Part shown: positions 41,223 through 43,245 of the stretch, piece by piece
Position numbering within the stretch: position 1 is the stretch's first letter
Layout: each line of letters starts with the position of its first letter
Assembly: GCA_016195715.1 (NCBI GenBank)
Contig: JACPZA010000002.1
Location: 1-43,245 of the forward strand
Origin: Candidatus Daviesbacteria bacterium
Lineage (GTDB): Bacteria; Patescibacteriota; Microgenomatia; Daviesbacterales; UBA10151
Direction: 5' to 3'
Length of the DNA: 43,245 nucleotides
Program-made: the position numbers and the translations under genes
Notes under the pieces: generated by a model
Told to the model about the DNA's origin: nothing
The model's input: only the letters and a program-made list of their open reading frames with translations
Databases searched by the model: none

Positions 41223-41657
41223 ATGGATTTTCAGTCAAATAAACTCATTCAAAAATTTAAACTTCCAGAAGATTTTGCTAAGTTATTTATTGGGGTAATA
41301 GTTGTAGCTTTAATAGCTGGTGTGGGAACAGGTTATATTTTAGCTTCAGGTGGAACTCAAGGTGGAGTAGCTAGTGTTATCCCAAATGCTGCTCCCAAAC
41401 AAGCTCAAGAAGATACTCATACTTTTAAAGATTTTGCCGAAGGGACTTTGCAAAAACGTCCTGCTCCTAAAAATCCAACTGAATATGTTGAGGGAACACA
41501 TATTTTAGTCAGAGAAGGGGCTGTTCCTGTAGCGCTAACTTCTTCTGTAATAGATTTATCTCAATATGAAGGTAAAAAAGTTAAGGTTTTTGGTGAAACT
41601 CAAAAGGCGCTAAAAGAGGGTTGGTTAATGGACGTTGGTAAGGTTGAAGTGGAATAA
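41223..41657 (+). CDS. Single-span extracytoplasmic protein with OB-fold-like domain
   Basis: This is a 144-residue protein. A short cytoplasmic N-terminus is followed by one span at about 22-42 (LFIGVIVVALIAGVGTGYILA). A Gln/Pro/Ala-rich linker leads to a soluble domain at about 80-144 with EYVEGTHILVREG, VIDLSQYEGKKVKVFGETQKA and GWLMDVGKVEVE. The pattern DLSQYEGKKVKVFGE...DVGKVEV recalls small OB-fold domains that follow a membrane anchor; this is a structural guess, and I know no named family. It sits alone between a terminator and the ftsE promoter, with its own extended -10. Its place between prfB and ftsEX hints at an envelope or division role but does not prove one. Confidence 0.7.
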   Translation: MDFQSNKLIQKFKLPEDFAKLFIGVIVVALIAGVGTGYILASGGTQGGVASVIPNAAPKQAQEDTHTFKDFAEGTLQKRPAPKNPTEYVEGTHILVREGAVPVALTSSVIDLSQYEGKKVKVFGETQKALKEGWLMDVGKVEVE

Positions 41658-41737
41658 TTTTTAGCTCGTTTTTTCTCCTAATAAGTTCATAAATTGATCT
41701 AGACAGCATACTTTGATAAGCTGTAAACTAATTAGAC

Positions 41738-41746
41738 TAATATAAA
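41738..41746 (+). promoter_or_regulatory. -10 region before ftsE (predicted leaderless)
   Basis: TAATATAAA contains two overlapping -10 candidates (TAATAT, TATAAA) ending 5 to 8 nt before the ATG at 41752. TTGATA at 41713-41718 may be a -35, 19 nt before TAATAT. There is no Shine-Dalgarno before the ATG. Confidence 0.5.
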
Positions 41747-41751
41747 TGTAG

Positions 41752-42438
41752 ATGATCATAAAATTCGAAGATGTTGGTAAAAAATTTGGTTCAAACAGTG
41801 TGGCTTTAGCTGATGTTAGTTTAGAGATTGGTGGAGGGGAATTTGTATTTGTAGTTGGTCCATCTGGCGCTGGAAAATCTACACTTTTAAGATTACTAGC
41901 CCGGGAATATCCAGCAACTTCAGGTCGAATCCTAATTGATGATTTAGATTTAGGTAAAATAGAATCTAAAAATATTCCAAAATTTAGGCGTAAAATTGGC
42001 TTTGTTTTTCAAGATTTTAAACTACTTGATGATAGAACTGTATTTGAAAACGTAGCACTAGCACTAGAAGTTCGAGAATTTAAAGAAGAAGAAATTGAAA
42101 AAGAAGTTGAGCGTATTTTAAAATTATTTGAAATTTGGGATAAGCGTAATTTATTTCCTTCTCAACTTTCTGGAGGTGAGGCCCAAAGAACAGCAATTGC
42201 CAGGGCTATCATTGGCAAACCTGATCTGCTTTTAGCTGATGAACCAACTGGAGATTTAGATCCCCAAACTTCCTGGGCTGTTTTGCAACTTTTAAATGAG
42301 ATTAATTCTTGGGGCACAACTGTGATTATGGCAACTCATAACGTTGAGATTGTGAATACTCTAAAAAGACGCGTCATATCCATTAGAGGAGGTAAGGTTA
42401 CCAGGGATCGAAAAGAGGGTCGTTATGAGCTTCATTAA
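41752..42438 (+). CDS. ftsE: Cell division ATP-binding protein FtsE
   Basis: This is a 228-residue ABC ATPase. Walker A GPSGAGKST is at 36-44, the Q-loop is FVFQDFKLLDDRT, the signature LSGGEAQRTAIARAI, Walker [14 protein letters not shown] and the H-loop ATHNVEIV. The F-Q-D-F-K-L-L and Glu-Ala in the signature are the usual FtsE forms. With FtsX it forms a membrane complex that switches on peptidoglycan hydrolases through extracytoplasmic partners during division. The next gene, ftsX, starts 14 nt before its stop in another frame, as in many genomes, so translation is coupled. Confidence 0.95.
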   Translation: MIIKFEDVGKKFGSNSVALADVSLEIGGGEFVFVVGPSGAGKSTLLRLLAREYPATSGRILIDDLDLGKIESKNIPKFRRKIGFVFQDFKLLDDRTVFENVALALEVREFKEEEIEKEVERILKLFEIWDKRNLFPSQLSGGEAQRTAIARAIIGKPDLLLADEPTGDLDPQTSWAVLQLLNEINSWGTTVIMATHNVEIVNTLKRRVISIRGGKVTRDRKEGRYELH

Positions 42439-43245
42439 AGTAACTAAAAGAAATCTAAGAAGAACTCCATATCAAGCTTTAGTGGCTTCAATGGCGATGT
42501 TTTCCACTTTTTTAGTCTTAAGTATTTTTTTAATTTTAGCTGCTGGCAGTTCAGTTGTTTTGAAATATTATGAAAGCAAACCTCAAGCGATCGCCTTTTT
42601 TAAAGATAATACCTCGCTAGGCGATGTTGATGCTATCAAAAAAGCGCTAGAACAAACTGGCAAAGTTACCTCACTAAAATATATTAGCCAAGATGATGCT
42701 TTGCAAATTTATAAAGATCGCAATAAAGCTAACCCAACTCTGCTTGAGATGGTAACTGCCAAAATTTTACCAGCATCTCTGGAAATTTCTGCAGCTAATC
42801 CAGAAGATTTAAAACCAATTGCGGGAATTTTAAAACTTGAACCAGTGGTTGATGATGTAGTTTATCCAGAAGACGTAGTCGAAAGATTAAGTAAAGCTGC
42901 CTCAATTATTAGAGGAGTCGGATCAGGTGCAGTTGGCTATTTATTAATCTTTGCCAGTTTAATAATTATTATGGTAATTGGTTTTAAGATGAGGTTGCGC
43001 CGTCAAGAAATTGAGATCATGAAACTACTTGGTGCTTCAAGTTGGTTTATAAGGTTACCATTTTTACTGGAGGGAGTTTTTTATGGAGTAGTTGGAGCAA
43101 TTTCAGCTTGGGTTGCAAGCTATGTTTTACTTTGGTATTTTACCCCATTTTTACAAAGTGAGTTACTTTCTGAAATTAATATTTTACCAGTTTCACCTAT
43201 TTTTATGCTGTTACTTTTAGCAGCAGAGGTAGTAATCTCTGCTTT
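42425..43245 (+). CDS. ftsX: Cell division protein FtsX (3' end cut by window edge)
   Basis: I translated this frame from the ATG at 42425; it is open to the window edge for 273 codons. It has a basic N-terminus (MSFIKVTKRNLRRTPYQA) and a first span at about 25-48. The extracytoplasmic FtsX domain follows at about 50-160 (QAIAFFKDNTSLGDVDAIK, YISQDDALQIYKD, ILPASLEI, VVDDVVYPEDVVERL), then two spans at about 180-195 and 210-238 around MRLRRQEIEIMKLLGAS, the signature cytoplasmic loop. About 20-30 residues and the last span are missing outside the window. It is the permease-like partner of FtsE; no hydrolase partner is in view. Confidence 0.93.
   Translation, partial: MSFIKVTKRNLRRTPYQALVASMAMFSTFLVLSIFLILAAGSSVVLKYYESKPQAIAFFKDNTSLGDVDAIKKALEQTGKVTSLKYISQDDALQIYKDRNKANPTLLEMVTAKILPASLEISAANPEDLKPIAGILKLEPVVDDVVYPEDVVERLSKAASIIRGVGSGAVGYLLIFASLIIIMVIGFKMRLRRQEIEIMKLLGASSWFIRLPFLLEGVFYGVVGAISAWVASYVLLWYFTPFLQSELLSEINILPVSPIFMLLLLAAEVVISA

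Noticed and set aside
1-43245. tRNA, rRNA, CRISPR arrays, transposases, phage genes or long direct repeats.
   Set aside because: None was seen by eye; the only repeated content is at protein level among diverged glycosyltransferase paralogs. A covariance-model search would be needed to exclude small RNAs.

Overview
The window is AT-rich, almost entirely coding, and packed with short gene gaps and 1-29 nt overlaps. It looks like a piece of a reduced-genome bacterium of the Candidate Phyla Radiation (Patescibacteria), possibly Microgenomates. That placement is inference from gene content and style: a half-length TsaB, LytR_C and CAP envelope proteins, many multi-pass glycosyltransferases and no mobile elements. 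UGA is used as a stop (for example at 28075-28077 and in the 31695 gene), and a complete release factor 2 gene is present. This argues against the UGA-glycine code of Gracilibacteria/Absconditabacteria. No rRNA, tRNA, CRISPR array, insertion sequence or origin was recognised, and no intergenic stretch exceeds about 130 bases.

Region 1 (1-14316, minus strand) is one long glycan operon. It opens with a Wzx-type flippase and continues with two paralogous giant membrane proteins, one carrying an extra extracytoplasmic domain. PMT/ArnT-like GT-C enzymes, four cytoplasmic GT2 enzymes and one GT4 enzyme follow; the last GT2 is cut by the window edge. Region 2 (14367-14921, plus) is a lone 2H phosphoesterase. 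Region 3 (14927-26885, minus) is a second glycan operon. It holds two polyprenyl-phosphate-sugar synthase-like GT2s, five or six GT-C-type membrane proteins including three tandem PTPS-related paralogs, and an orphan LytR_C protein. Region 4 (26908-28331, plus) has a PIG-V-like mannosyltransferase and a small unknown ORF.

Region 5 (28335-35842, minus) makes and delivers activated sugars: a GT2-GtrA fusion, Gmd, RmlD, an RmlB-RmlC fusion and RmlA. A small membrane protein, a membrane-anchored CAP protein, a short TsaB and a GNAT acetyltransferase lie upstream of these. Region 6 (35919-38877, plus) is a MacAB/YknXYZ-type ABC export system. Region 7 (38902-43245) has a glycine-rich YflT-like protein on minus, then prfB, two unknown genes and ftsE-ftsX on plus; ftsX is cut by the window edge.

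Read together, regions 1, 3, 4 and 5 look like a machine for building a rhamnose- and GDP-deoxyhexose-containing envelope glycan. Nucleotide sugars come from Rml and Gmd. Cytoplasmic GT2/GT4 enzymes build lipid-linked oligosaccharide, and a flippase exports it. GT2/GtrA proteins make and flip polyprenyl-phosphate sugars, which about eleven GT-C-type enzymes could use outside the membrane. The glycan's structure and acceptor cannot be read from DNA.

A second theme is gene expression. At most genes that open a transcription unit, a -10 box (often extended TGnTAnnnT) sits only 6-9 nt before the start codon, which predicts leaderless mRNAs. One gene (39537, minus) instead has a strong Shine-Dalgarno sequence.
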